A stretch of DNA of 27,967 nucleotides, taken from NCBI GenBank assembly GCA_900751755.1, contig CAADSP010000091.1, forward strand, positions 1-27,967. Reading direction: 5' to 3'. Below are positions 7,597 to 15,909 of this stretch, piece by piece. The notes under the pieces are model-generated. The model made no database searches and was not told the DNA's origin. It saw only the letters and a program-made list of their open reading frames with translations. The stretch comes from an uncultured Collinsella sp. (GTDB lineage Bacteria > Actinomycetota > Coriobacteriia > Coriobacteriales > Coriobacteriaceae). The stretch's first letter is position 1. Every line of letters starts with the position of its first letter. The translations under genes were made by a program, and so were the position numbers.

Positions 7597-8835
7597 ATGG
7601 GTTGCAATCAAATCCTGGACCGTTATATTGAGCAGTTGATCGAAACCTCTACGCCGCAGGCGCCGGCTTGGAATATCGAAAAGATTCGCGCCGGCAAGGA
7701 GAACACCTGGAACTATATCGACGGCTGCATGATCAAGGCGCTCATCGAGCTGTACGAGATCACGGGTGAGCAGCGCTACCTGACCTTTGCCGATGACTAC
7801 ATCGATTTCTTTGTCCAGGACGACGGTACCATCAAGCATTACAACCCGCAGGATTACAACCTCGATAACGTCAATGCGGGCAAGACCCTCTACAAGCTCT
7901 ATGACCTGGTGGGCAAGCCCAAGTACCGTGCCGCCATGGACACCATCTACCGCCAGCTCGAGACCCAGCCGCGCACCAAAGAAGGCGTGTTTTGGCACAA
8001 GGCCGTCTATCCCAACCAGATCTGGCTCGATGGCATGTATATGGCCCAGCCGTTCTACATGCAGTACGAGCTGAGCTTCCACAACCGTCGTGCCTGCTCG
8101 GACAGCTTCCATATGTTCCAGGTCGTGCATGACCTGATGCGCAACCCCCTCAACGGTCTGTACTATCACGCTTACGACGCGAGCCGCAAACAGTTCTGGT
8201 GCGACCCGGTCACCGGCCTTTCGGCTAACTTCTGGCTGCGCGCCGAGGGCTGGTTTGCCATGGCACTCATCGATACCTGGGAGCTCATGCCGCCTTCGAT
8301 GTCAGCCGAGAAGGACGAGATTCGCAAGATGTTCCACGACCTGATCGACGCCATGCTGCCGTATCAGGACGAGAAGACCGGCATGTGGCATCAGGTCATC
8401 AACCTGCCCAATATCGCCCCCAACTACCTGGAGGAGTCTGGTAGCGCGATTTTCGCCAATGCCATCATGAAGGGCGTGCGTCTGGGCGTGCTGGGCGAGC
8501 GTTACTACCAGTACGGCCGTCGCGCCTTCGACGGCATCTGCGAGACCTGCCTGTCCGAGCATGATGGCCAGCTGGCGCTCGACAACATCTGCCTGGTCGC
8601 GGGCCTGGGCAACACCGCGCACCGCGAGGGCACGTTTGATTACTACATGAGCGAGCCCGTGGTCAAAAATGATGCAAAGGGTGTGGCGCCGCTGGTGCTT
8701 GCCTATATCGAGACCATGCATCACGACAAACTGGCCGGCAGGCATGACCCGCTTGCTCCCTCGGGCGTGTGCTCTATCGAGGACCCGTTTGGCGGATACA
8801 CCCCGGGCATCAACGCTCATAAGGGATGTGAATAA
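7597..8835 (+). CDS. GH105 unsaturated rhamnogalacturonyl/galacturonyl hydrolase
   Basis: A 412-residue (alpha/alpha)6-barrel hydrolase. It resembles YteR/YesR, which release the 4,5-unsaturated uronic acid from the non-reducing end of lyase-generated oligomers. The two functional aspartates of the family are visible: D90 in LDNVNAGK and D145 in WLDGMYMAQPF, matching Asp88 and Asp143 of YteR. Length and absence of a signal peptide also match. ATG 7597 has AGAGGGGA upstream; the in-frame ATG at 7579 would put the ribosome site inside the gene. It starts its own operator-controlled unit and is followed one base after its stop by the isomerase/epimerase gene. Its product, unsaturated galacturonate, opens spontaneously to the substrate of DhuI. 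Confidence 0.92.
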   Translation: MGCNQILDRYIEQLIETSTPQAPAWNIEKIRAGKENTWNYIDGCMIKALIELYEITGEQRYLTFADDYIDFFVQDDGTIKHYNPQDYNLDNVNAGKTLYKLYDLVGKPKYRAAMDTIYRQLETQPRTKEGVFWHKAVYPNQIWLDGMYMAQPFYMQYELSFHNRRACSDSFHMFQVVHDLMRNPLNGLYYHAYDASRKQFWCDPVTGLSANFWLRAEGWFAMALIDTWELMPPSMSAEKDEIRKMFHDLIDAMLPYQDEKTGMWHQVINLPNIAPNYLEESGSAIFANAIMKGVRLGVLGERYYQYGRRAFDGICETCLSEHDGQLALDNICLVAGLGNTAHREGTFDYYMSEPVVKNDAKGVAPLVLAYIETMHHDKLAGRHDPLAPSGVCSIEDPFGGYTPGINAHKGCE

Positions 8836-8836
8836 C

Positions 8837-9742
8837 GTGGGGGCTATTACTCCGGGCGTACGTTTGCACGACCTTCCGCAGGGGACCGTCGAGGAACGCA
8901 TTCGCATGGCGGGAGAGCTGGGCTTTTCGTGCATTCAGCTGCCGAGCAAGGTGCTCTACGCATCGATGGGGATCGATCGAGGCGGCCTGACCAGCGAGCT
9001 TGCCGACCATTTGCGTGCGGTGCTCGACGAGGCGGGCGTTTCGGTCGCCGTGCTCGGCTGCTATAAGAATCTGGCGACGCCCGATCGCCAACAGCTCATG
9101 GATAACTTTGCCGAGTACGAGGCGTGCTTGAACTTTGCCCAGATGCTCGGCGGATGCCCGGTGGGTACCGAGACCGGTCGCCCCAATGCGCAGAACCGCG
9201 TTGCTGACGACCGCACGACTGATGAGGCACTCGAGGCTTTTATGGACGGACTCGCACACGTCTGCGATCGGGCCGAGGCCGTGGGCGGTCAGGTTCTAAT
9301 TGAGCCCGGTTGGAACGAGACGGTCAACACGCCAGATCGCTGCCGTGAGGTGCTGGAGCGCGTCTCGAGCCCGTCGCTCGGCGTGATCTATGACCCAGTG
9401 TCGCTGCTGCACCCCAGCGTCGTTGACGAAGCGCAGGAAATCACCGCGCGCATGCTCTATTTATGCGGCAGCAAGATTCGCGTGCTGCACGCCAAGGATT
9501 TTGAGGTCGTTGATAACGAGGACGAAGCCGGTTGGTGCGACGGTACGGGTTCACGTCTGGTGTGTCATGGCGTGGGCGAGACGGGCCGCTATGACTTTGA
9601 GCCCGTAGTGGCCTGGGCGGCTGCCGCCTGCCCTGGGATTCCCTGCGTGGTCGAGAACAGCGTACCGGCGACGGCGGCTGACTGCCTGGCGACACTCGAG
9701 CACATGTCTGCTCGCTGCGGGGCTTCTCATCGCGAGTTATAG
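8837..9742 (+). CDS. Sugar phosphate isomerase/epimerase-like TIM-barrel protein
   Basis: This 301-residue protein belongs to the xylose-isomerase-like / AP-endonuclease-2 TIM-barrel superfamily. The expected divalent-metal ligands can be traced: the Glu of LIEPGWNE, the Asp of VIYDPVSLL, the His of VLHAKDFE and the Glu of CVVENS. The likely start is GTG 8837, with AAGGGA about ten bases upstream; GTG 8828 is an in-frame alternative that is too close to the ribosome site. It follows the GH105 gene almost without a gap and must share its operon. Members isomerise or epimerise many sugars and inositols, so the substrate is open. In this context an acidic or rare pectin sugar is likely. Confidence 0.75.
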   Translation: MGAITPGVRLHDLPQGTVEERIRMAGELGFSCIQLPSKVLYASMGIDRGGLTSELADHLRAVLDEAGVSVAVLGCYKNLATPDRQQLMDNFAEYEACLNFAQMLGGCPVGTETGRPNAQNRVADDRTTDEALEAFMDGLAHVCDRAEAVGGQVLIEPGWNETVNTPDRCREVLERVSSPSLGVIYDPVSLLHPSVVDEAQEITARMLYLCGSKIRVLHAKDFEVVDNEDEAGWCDGTGSRLVCHGVGETGRYDFEPVVAWAAAACPGIPCVVENSVPATAADCLATLEHMSARCGASHREL

Positions 9743-9847
9743 CATTGGCTTTTGCCGTGTCGGCAGATTGAGATTACCTGTATGGGGGCGGCGGTGAAGG
9801 GTCTTTATCGTCGCCCCCCATTGGATTGCATTAAAAAGGGGAGTTGC

Positions 9848-11065
9848 GTGGCTATCCACATTGTCGAAGAGGCGAATCGTTGCCTAGGTTGTAAAAGGGC
9901 GTTCTGTCAGATTAAGGGCTGCCCGGTTCAGACGCCTATTCCGCAGGTCATCGACCTGTTCAAACAGCGTCGTCTAGAAGAAGCGGGCGAGCTGCTGTTC
10001 CAGAACAATCCCATGAGCGCGGTCTGCTCTATGGTGTGCAACCATTCGGGCCAGTGCGAGGGTGCTTGCATTCAGGGCCGCAAGGGCACACCCGTGCATT
10101 TCTCGAGCATCGAGAACTATATCTCGACAGCGTATTTGGATCGTAAGGAGTGGAAGCCCGCGCCGTCGTGCGGCAAACAGGTTGCCGTGGTCGGTTCCGG
10201 TCCCGCCGGTATTACCGTGGCCATTAAGATGGCCCAGCTGGGCTGTGCCGTCACGGTATTTGAACAGCGCCCCGAGATCGGCGGTGTGCTGGAGTACGGT
10301 ATCCCCGAGTTCCGCCTGCCCCGTGCGCTCGTGCAAAAGTACCGTCACGTGATGTGCTCGCTCGGCGTGCGCGTGCGCCCCTCGACCACCATCGGCGGCG
10401 CGCTGCATATCGATGACCTGCTACGTGACGGCTACGACGCGGTCTTTGTTGGTACCGGTACTTGGCGTGCCCGCAAACTGGGCATTCCCGGCGAGTCGCG
10501 CGGCAACGTGCTGTTTGGTATCGATTACCTGGTCGATCCCTCGAGCGTGGCGATCGGGCAGAACGTGGCGGTCATCGGTGCCGGTAATGTGGCCATGGAT
10601 GTGGCCCGCACGGCGCTGCGTTCGGGTGCTCGCAAGGTCACTGTGTATGCACGCTCGCGCCATATCTCGGCCATCGACGACGAGGTCGAGCTGACCGAGC
10701 TTGACGGTGCCGAGATTGTGTGCGGCAAGGCGATCTGCGCCATCGACGATAACGGTCCGGTGTTCGAGACGGCTATCTTTGACGAGGACAACAACGTGGT
10801 GGGCTACGAGGAGGAGCTCGACCATGCGTCTGCCGACACAGTTGTGATTGCAGCTTCGCAGGTGCCCAAAGACAAGCTTGTGCTTACAACGGGCGGCCTA
10901 GAGACCGACCATCGTGGCCTGCTTTCGGTCGATGAGAACGGTATGACCACCGTGCCTGGCGTCTTTGCCGCCGGCGACGTGGTTAACGGCCCGCTGACGG
11001 TTGTTCACGCCGTAGCCGGCGCTAAGCTCGCCGTCGAAGGCATGACCAGCTACCTGGGTCTCTAA
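9848..11065 (+). CDS. GltD-like NAD(P)- and FAD-dependent Fe-S oxidoreductase
   Basis: A 405-residue protein of the glutamate-synthase-small-subunit family. The N-terminal part has the cysteine-rich pattern CLGCKRAFCQIKGCPV and CSMVCNHSGQCEGACIQG, which binds two [4Fe-4S] clusters. An FAD-binding GSGPAG follows (from G116) and an NAD(P)-binding GAGNVA (from G244); the FAD C-terminal motif is FAAGDVVNGP. At this length it resembles stand-alone GltD homologues (SudA/NfnB-like) more than the true GltD partner, and there is no gltB next to it. GTG 9848 is chosen for the ribosome site AAGGGGAG. It lies about 105 bp after the isomerase and ends before a strong terminator-like hairpin. The physiological electron partner is unknown; the flavin reductase next door is one possibility. 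Confidence 0.8.
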   Translation: MAIHIVEEANRCLGCKRAFCQIKGCPVQTPIPQVIDLFKQRRLEEAGELLFQNNPMSAVCSMVCNHSGQCEGACIQGRKGTPVHFSSIENYISTAYLDRKEWKPAPSCGKQVAVVGSGPAGITVAIKMAQLGCAVTVFEQRPEIGGVLEYGIPEFRLPRALVQKYRHVMCSLGVRVRPSTTIGGALHIDDLLRDGYDAVFVGTGTWRARKLGIPGESRGNVLFGIDYLVDPSSVAIGQNVAVIGAGNVAMDVARTALRSGARKVTVYARSRHISAIDDEVELTELDGAEIVCGKAICAIDDNGPVFETAIFDEDNNVVGYEEELDHASADTVVIAASQVPKDKLVLTTGGLETDHRGLLSVDENGMTTVPGVFAAGDVVNGPLTVVHAVAGAKLAVEGMTSYLGL

Positions 11066-11080
11066 CACATCCCATCCATC

Positions 11081-11152
11081 AGTTGCGGTGAAATACGGAC
11101 TGTTTTGGCTGTGAAAAGCCTCACCTACTCCGTATTCCACCGCAACTTTTTT
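11081..11152 (+). repeat. Hairpin repeat GCGGTG family, copy 1 (also a terminator)
   Basis: The left arm AGTTGCGGTGAAATACGGA (11081-11099) pairs with the right arm ending at 11147 over 19 bp with one mismatch (G-T type). It is followed at once by TTTTTT (11147-11152), so for the oxidoreductase gene it is a good rho-independent terminator. It is one of four related elements in the window (14001, 27059, 27905). Confidence 0.85.
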
Positions 11153-11265
11153 GTGAGGGTTGGGATTGAAAGTGGGGAGTGCGAGCGAGTACGAATGCGG
11201 CGGATACTGATACGATAGGTACGTCAGCAACTGCCGCCGAGCGGCTCAAATGAAAGGAACCCTGT

Positions 11266-13215
11266 ATGGAGTCCTCCGCCTACCCGATGCTCTTTAGTCC
11301 GATCAAGGTCGGTACGACCGAGGTCAAGAACCGCGTCTTTATGCCGCCGGTGTCCACCAACCTGGCCGATCATGGCTATGTGACCGACGACTTGGTCGAT
11401 CATTACCGTGCCCGCGCCAAGGGCGGCGTGGGCCTCATCATTACCGAGGTCGTGACGGTCGAGCCCACCTATACCTATCTGCCGGGTGACATGTGCTGCT
11501 ACGACGACACGTTTATCCCCGGCTGGGAAAAGCTCGCCGCAGCCGTCCACGAGTACGGCTGCAAGATCATGCCGCAGCTCTTTCACCCCGCCTACATGGC
11601 CTTTAACATTCCGGGCACGCCGCGCCTGATCGCTCCGTCCTTCGTGGGACCGTCCTATGCCCGTGAGGCACCGCGTCCTATCACGGTCGACGAGATTCAC
11701 GAGCTCACGCATCAGTTTGGCGACGCTGCCGTGCGTATGCAGAAGGCCGGTGTCGATGGCGTCGAGGTCCATGCGGCGCACGCCCACGGCATGCTCGGCG
11801 GTTTCTTGACCCCGCTCTATAACAAGCGTACCGATGAGTACGGCGGCTCGCTCGACGCCCGCATGCGCTTTTTGCTCGAGGTCATCGCCGAGATTCGTGA
11901 GCGCTGCGGCAAGGACTTTATCATCGACGTCCGCATTTCGGGCGATGAGTACACCGATGGCGGTCTGACCCTCAACGACATGATCTACGTCTCGCGTCGC
12001 CTGGAGAAGGCCGGCGTCGACATGATTCATGTGTCGGGCGGCACCACCATCAAGCGCGGCTCCGCGATTCCCGCCGCCGGCACGCAGCAGGCCTCGCACG
12101 CCGCCTGCTCGCGCGAGATCAAGAAGCACGTCAACATTCCCGTCGCCACCGTCGGACGTATCAACGAGGCATGGATTGCCGAGGAGCTGATCGAGGACGG
12201 CGCTGCCGACATCTGCATGATGGGCCGCGCCAATCTGTGCGATGCCGAGTTCTGCAATAAGGCCGCTGCCGGCAACGCCGACGACATCCGCCCCTGCATC
12301 GGCTGCCTGCGCTGCCTGAACGGCATTATGTTTGGCAAGCGCATCTCCTGCACCGTCAATCCCGATGTTGAGCGCGACGAGGCCGGCTACGAGCCTGCCG
12401 CCGAGGCTAAGAACGTGCTGGTTGTGGGCGCTGGTCCTGCGGGCATGGAGGCAGCCTACATTGCTGCCAAGCGCGGCCACAACGTAGTGCTCGTGGATAA
12501 GCAGGACGAGCCGGGTGGCGAGATGCGCATCGCGGCCGTTCCGCCGGCAAAGCAGGAACTCACCCGCGTGATCAAGTATCAGTACCGTCGCCTGGCCGAG
12601 GTCGGCGTGAAGTGCGTATTTGGCACCGAGCTTACTGCCGAGGACATTCAGCGCGACTACGCCGGCTACGAGGTCGTCCTGGCCTATGGCGCCGAGCCCA
12701 TCGCCCCGGCCTTCATGCAGGGATTTAAGCAGGTCATGACGGCTGACGACCTGTTGGGCGGCAAGGCTTTCCCGGGCAAGAAGATTGTCATCGTGGGCGG
12801 CGGCACCGTCGGTTGCGAGACGGCCGACTACCTGGCCCCGTTGGTCAACGATCTGTCGCCGGCCAATCGCGACGTCACCGTCATCGAGATGACCAAGACG
12901 CTCGCCGCCAACGAGGGCGGCGCCGGTCGCGCGGTGCTCATCACGCGCATGCTCTCCAAGGGCGTTCACGTGCTGACCGAGGCCAAGGTGACCGAGATTA
13001 CCGAGGATGCCATCAGCTACGAAAAGGACGGCGAGATCCACACCATCGCCGATGCCGATACGCTGGTGCTTGCCATGGGCTACCGTCCCAATACCAAGTT
13101 GGCCGACGACCTTGCTGCAGCCGGCGTTACCACCCACGTGTTGGGCGATGCCAACAAGTGCGGCAACATCCGCGACGCCATCGGCGATGGCTACAAGGTT
13201 GCTTGCGAGCTCTAG
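11266..13215 (+). CDS. Old Yellow Enzyme-type NADH:flavin oxidoreductase / 2-enoate (dienoyl-CoA) reductase
   Basis: This 649-residue protein has the FadH/BaiCD layout. An N-terminal FMN TIM barrel (~1-340) is followed by a [4Fe-4S] motif with C344, C347, C350 and C362. An FAD domain begins with GAGPAG from G388, and an NAD(H) domain carries GGGTVGCETADY. Length fits the 2,4-dienoyl-CoA reductase / 2-enoate reductase / bile-acid-inducible reductase group. In the barrel the stretch HAAHAHGMLGGF stands where many relatives have an H-x-x-x-G-Y proton donor, and I do not see that Tyr. ATG 11266 follows AAAGGA. The substrate could be an enoate, a steroid or another electron-poor alkene; nothing here proves a role in pectin use. 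It is separated from the GltD-like gene by a terminator-like hairpin, so it probably has its own promoter. Confidence 0.85.
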   Translation: MESSAYPMLFSPIKVGTTEVKNRVFMPPVSTNLADHGYVTDDLVDHYRARAKGGVGLIITEVVTVEPTYTYLPGDMCCYDDTFIPGWEKLAAAVHEYGCKIMPQLFHPAYMAFNIPGTPRLIAPSFVGPSYAREAPRPITVDEIHELTHQFGDAAVRMQKAGVDGVEVHAAHAHGMLGGFLTPLYNKRTDEYGGSLDARMRFLLEVIAEIRERCGKDFIIDVRISGDEYTDGGLTLNDMIYVSRRLEKAGVDMIHVSGGTTIKRGSAIPAAGTQQASHAACSREIKKHVNIPVATVGRINEAWIAEELIEDGAADICMMGRANLCDAEFCNKAAAGNADDIRPCIGCLRCLNGIMFGKRISCTVNPDVERDEAGYEPAAEAKNVLVVGAGPAGMEAAYIAAKRGHNVVLVDKQDEPGGEMRIAAVPPAKQELTRVIKYQYRRLAEVGVKCVFGTELTAEDIQRDYAGYEVVLAYGAEPIAPAFMQGFKQVMTADDLLGGKAFPGKKIVIVGGGTVGCETADYLAPLVNDLSPANRDVTVIEMTKTLAANEGGAGRAVLITRMLSKGVHVLTEAKVTEITEDAISYEKDGEIHTIADADTLVLAMGYRPNTKLADDLAAAGVTTHVLGDANKCGNIRDAIGDGYKVACEL

Positions 13216-13269
13216 TCAACCCCTTGGTGCATGTGAGGCCTATCCCCGCGGCGTCAGTCGGTAGATAGC

Positions 13270-13310
13270 AAAAAGCGGGGGTCGTCCCGTACATGGGACG
13301 ACCGCCGCTT
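13270..13310 (-). terminator. Terminator of the dhuD-dhuI operon
   Basis: A stem with arms at 13275-13288 and 13295-13308 (GCGGGGGTCGTCCC with a near-perfect partner) is followed on the minus strand by TTTTT (13274-13270). It ends the minus-strand operon. On the plus strand it may also stop transcripts of the reductase gene, though the T-tract is weak there. Confidence 0.85.
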
Positions 13311-13335
13311 GCGTTAGCTGCAATGAGTCGTGCGA

Positions 13336-13977
13336 TTAGAGGCCCAGGATCTCCTTGACCTTGGCGATGATGGCCTCGTCGGTTGCGTTGGCAAAGAAGT
13401 ACTCCTGGAAGTGCTCGCCGGCAAGTGCGCCCTTCACCAGGTCCTGATCGATCTCGCCCAGAACGTCGACGAGCGGACGCATAGTCACAGCGCGGACGCC
13501 GTCGAGGATCTTCTTGTTGCGCTGCTCGGGCTCAACACGCTCGGCAGGATAGCCGTTGCCCGAACCAAAGCCAAAGAGCTTCTCAAAGGTGTACTCGAGG
13601 TTGAGCTCCTGGCCCCAGCCGTTCTTGAGGGCGAAGGGCATGGCGACAGCGTTACCGTCGTTGACCTGGGCAAAGGTGTAGGCATCGAGCGGGTCGGCAA
13701 CATGGCCGCACAGCACGCCGGGGAAGGAGTTGCAGGCGAGCATGGCGCCCTCGCCGGTGCCACAGCCGGTCACGACGTAGTCGGCAGCGCCGGAGTTGAG
13801 CAGCACGGCGGCCAGGATGCCGTTCTGCACATAGGTGAGGGGCTTGGAGTCGGCATCGGCATACATGCCATAGTTAAAGACAGTGTGGCCCATGGGCTCG
13901 ACAACCTTCTTAAGGGCAGCCTCAATCATAGGGTTCTTGGAGTTCTGAGAGTTTTCATTGATCAGAGCGATCTTCAT
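13336..13977 (-). CDS. dhuI: DhuI-type 4-deoxy-5-hexosulose-uronate ketol-isomerase (RpiB/LacAB fold)
   Basis: A 213-residue protein of the RpiB/LacA/LacB family, with the N-terminal MKIALINENSQ, the central VTGCGTGEGAML and the C-terminal EYFFANATDEA. The overall pattern closely matches streptococcal DhuI, as I remember that family. DhuI converts the open-chain product of unsaturated uronate (4-deoxy-L-threo-5-hexosulose-uronate) into 2,5-diketo-3-deoxygluconate, replacing the unrelated KduI. ATG 13977 has GGAAGG upstream on the minus strand. It lies downstream of the SDR dehydrogenase on the same strand, and GH105 in this locus produces its substrate, so the pathway assignment is well supported. 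A generic pentose/hexose-phosphate isomerase is the main alternative. Confidence 0.82.
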   Translation of the reverse strand: MKIALINENSQNSKNPMIEAALKKVVEPMGHTVFNYGMYADADSKPLTYVQNGILAAVLLNSGAADYVVTGCGTGEGAMLACNSFPGVLCGHVADPLDAYTFAQVNDGNAVAMPFALKNGWGQELNLEYTFEKLFGFGSGNGYPAERVEPEQRNKKILDGVRAVTMRPLVDVLGEIDQDLVKGALAGEHFQEYFFANATDEAIIAKVKEILGL

Positions 13978-14000
13978 TGCGAATTACCTTCCTATTTCTA

Positions 14001-14067
14001 ACTTGCGGTGAAATACGGACTGTTTTGCCTGATAGAAGCCAAAACCAATCCTTATCTCACCGCAACT
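14001..14067 (-). repeat. Hairpin repeat GCGGTG family, copy 2, inside the dhuD-dhuI operon
   Basis: The left arm begins ACTTGCGGTGAAATACGGACTG and the right arm ends CTCACCGCAACT; the stem has several mismatches and is the most decayed of the four copies. It lies between dhuD and dhuI with no T-tract, so it may act as an mRNA-processing or stability hairpin between the two cistrons. Confidence 0.7.
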
Positions 14068-14117
14068 CAAATGAAAAACGAGTGGATGAAACCTGATATG
14101 GGCAGTTGCGGCGACGC

Positions 14118-14927
14118 TTATTGAGGCTGCTTTCCAATGTATGCGAGGATTCCGCCGTCGACGTAGAGGATGTGGCCGTTGACGAAGTTCGACGCGTCGG
14201 AAGCCAAGAACACGGCGGGGCCCTTCAGATCCTCGGGCGTGCCCCAACGGGCGGCCGGCGTCTTGGCAATGATGAACTGGTCAAACGGGTGGCGGCTGCC
14301 GTCGGGCTGCGTCTCGCGCAGCGGTGCGGTCTGCGGCGTGGCGATGTAGCCGGGTCCAATGCCGTTGCACTGGATATTGGCCTCGCCAAACTCCGAGCAG
14401 ATGTTCTTGGTGAGCATCTTGAGTCCGCCCTTGGCCGCGGCATAGCCGGCGATGGTCTCGCGGCCCAGCTCGCTCATCATCGAGCAGATGTTGATGATCT
14501 TGCCGTGGCCCTTGGCGATCATGCCGGGCAGGCAGGCCTTGGACACGATAAACGGTGCGTTGAGGTCAATATCGACGACGCGGCGGAAGCCCTCGGCGCT
14601 CATGTCGAGCATCGGGGTGCGCTGGATGACGCCAGCGTTGTTGACCAGGATGTCGGGCGTGGTGCCAAAGTCGGTCTCGATCTTGGCGATGAGCTCGGCG
14701 ACGACGGCCTCGTCGGTGACGTCTGCCACGTAACCATGAGCCTCAAAGCCCAGCTCGCGGTAGTGCTTCTCGGCCTCGGCTACCTTGTCGGCGTGACGTG
14801 CGTTAAAGGCGATCTTGGCGCCGGCCTCTCCGAGCGCCTCGGCGATGGCCATGCCAATGCCATAGGTGGCGCCGGTTACCAGTGCGACCTTGCCGTCCAG
14901 ACGGAAGCTGTCCATAAGATCAGACAT
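14118..14927 (-). CDS. dhuD: SDR dehydrogenase DhuD/KduD-type: 2,5-diketo-3-deoxygluconate to KDG
   Basis: A 269-residue classical short-chain dehydrogenase. The cofactor motif is GATYGIG, NNAG follows, the catalytic Ser lies in ICSMMSEL and the Tyr/Lys pair in YAAAKGG. The resemblance is to gluconate-5-dehydrogenase / 2-deoxy-gluconate dehydrogenases, including streptococcal DhuD. These reduce the DhuI product to 2-keto-3-deoxygluconate. ATG 14927 follows GAAAGGA; the upstream in-frame ATG 14954 lies in the operator and would give nine extra residues. The gene has regulon operators upstream and runs into dhuI. The KDG it makes needs a kinase and an aldolase not seen in this window. I am fairly sure of the family; DhuD versus KduD is a naming matter. 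Confidence 0.85.
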   Translation of the reverse strand: MSDLMDSFRLDGKVALVTGATYGIGMAIAEALGEAGAKIAFNARHADKVAEAEKHYRELGFEAHGYVADVTDEAVVAELIAKIETDFGTTPDILVNNAGVIQRTPMLDMSAEGFRRVVDIDLNAPFIVSKACLPGMIAKGHGKIINICSMMSELGRETIAGYAAAKGGLKMLTKNICSEFGEANIQCNGIGPGYIATPQTAPLRETQPDGSRHPFDQFIIAKTPAARWGTPEDLKGPAVFLASDASNFVNGHILYVDGGILAYIGKQPQ

Positions 14928-14942
14928 AGCGATCCTTTCAAA

Positions 14943-14954
14943 AGAAACGTTCAT
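14943..14954. promoter_or_regulatory. Pectin-regulon operator in front of dhuD (proximal copy)
   Basis: On the minus strand this reads ATGAACGTTTCT, a slightly degenerate operator. It sits directly after a -10-like TATATA (14956-14961 on the plus strand), the same position relative to the promoter as the second operator in front of the transporter and the GH105 genes. Its centre is 90 bp from the perfect copy at 15033-15044. Confidence 0.6.
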
Positions 14955-15032
14955 CTATATAAGTCTTGCTTTTCATACAAGGTCAGTATAGGAGAAGAGA
15001 AGGATTTAAAAATCAGATTCTCCTAAAATCAG

Positions 15033-15044
15033 GTGAACGTTCAC
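15033..15044. promoter_or_regulatory. Pectin-regulon operator in front of dhuD (distal, perfect copy)
   Basis: GTGAACGTTCAC is identical to the copies at 274-285 and 27022-27033. It sits in the gap between dhuD and the 3' end of the GntR gene. Two sites 90 bp apart could support looping; this is inference. Confidence 0.75.
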
Positions 15045-15087
15045 TTTTAAAAGGTAAACGGTGATCTCGCCCTTGCCGCGCGGACGT

Positions 15088-15780
15088 TTATTCGCTCTGT
15101 TCCTGCGTGCTCTCTGCGATCATGTTGCGGTTATACACCAGGTGCAGATACATCGCGTCGTGCGCGGCGGTGGGATTGCGCGAGGCGATGGCGTCGGCCA
15201 CATCGCGGTGCGTGCGGATAGTTTCCTCGACGAGCTTTTTGCCGGTCACGTCGATAAAGAGGGGGACGGATGCCTTGAGCACGCCCATCAGGCGGGGAAC
15301 GACGAGGTTTCCGGAGCTCTCGGCAATGGCATTGTGGAACGCGGTGTCGGCGGCGGAGTAATCCTCACCGGCCTCGGCCAGGCGCTCGGATTCGTCGCAG
15401 AGCTCTTTGATATAGACGACCTGGTCGTTGGTTGCGTGCTCGGCTGCCATGCGTGCCATCTGCGGCTCGATCATAAAGCGCACCTCGAGTAGGTCGTGCG
15501 CCAGACGCTGCTTGTCGTCGATAAAGGTAAAGCCCAGCGGGTCGTCGGCAACGCCGGGGTTTGACGCCACATAGGTGCCCGAACCCTGCTTAATGCGCAC
15601 GATATTGCGCGACTGCAGCAACTTCATGGCCTCGCGCACAGTGCTCCTGCCGGCGCCCAAGCGCTCGACCAGCACGGTTTCCTTAGGCAGGCGATCTCCT
15701 TGCTCAAGGTGTTCATCCAGAATCAATTGAATGATTTTCTCCGATATTTGCTCGGGGAGTCCCGATTCGGCGCGGGCCAT
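15088..15780 (-). CDS. FadR-subfamily GntR regulator (FCD domain), divergent from gntP
   Basis: A 230-residue regulator. Residues ~1-70 form the winged helix-turn-helix, with RLPKETVLVERLGAGRSTVREA as recognition region and IKQGSGTYV as wing. Residues ~90-220 are an all-helical FCD ligand-binding domain with His/Asp residues (DTAFHNAIAE, THRDVADAI, HLVYNRN) that bind a metal and an organic acid in this subfamily. ATG 15780 has AAAGGT upstream; starts at 15795 and 15807 are less well placed. It is divergent from the GntP permease and the IlvD/Edd dehydratase, and CATCAGA half-sites occur in the space between them. It is therefore the likely local regulator, responding to a sugar acid such as gluconate or a hexuronate derivative. 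Confidence 0.88.
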   Translation of the reverse strand: MARAESGLPEQISEKIIQLILDEHLEQGDRLPKETVLVERLGAGRSTVREAMKLLQSRNIVRIKQGSGTYVASNPGVADDPLGFTFIDDKQRLAHDLLEVRFMIEPQMARMAAEHATNDQVVYIKELCDESERLAEAGEDYSAADTAFHNAIAESSGNLVVPRLMGVLKASVPLFIDVTGKKLVEETIRTHRDVADAIASRNPTAAHDAMYLHLVYNRNMIAESTQEQSE

Positions 15781-15909
15781 AGCTATACCTTTCATTACAA
15801 AATTCATCTGAGCTATTTTAGCGCACCACGGATGCGATATTGGCCGCTGGATTTGAGCCAGGCGGCTTAGATATACCGTTCGCAGCGCAAATACGACCGT
15901 TTACCAAAT

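Noticed and set aside
11224..13137. 637-codon open frame antisense to the OYE-type reductase
   Set aside because: Low-complexity Gly/His/Val/Asp product with no family likeness; the sense frame has all cofactor motifs.
14106..15026. 306-codon plus-strand frame over dhuD
   Set aside because: The minus-strand SDR motifs (TGxxxGIG, NNAG, YxxxK) are decisive, and operators face the minus-strand gene.
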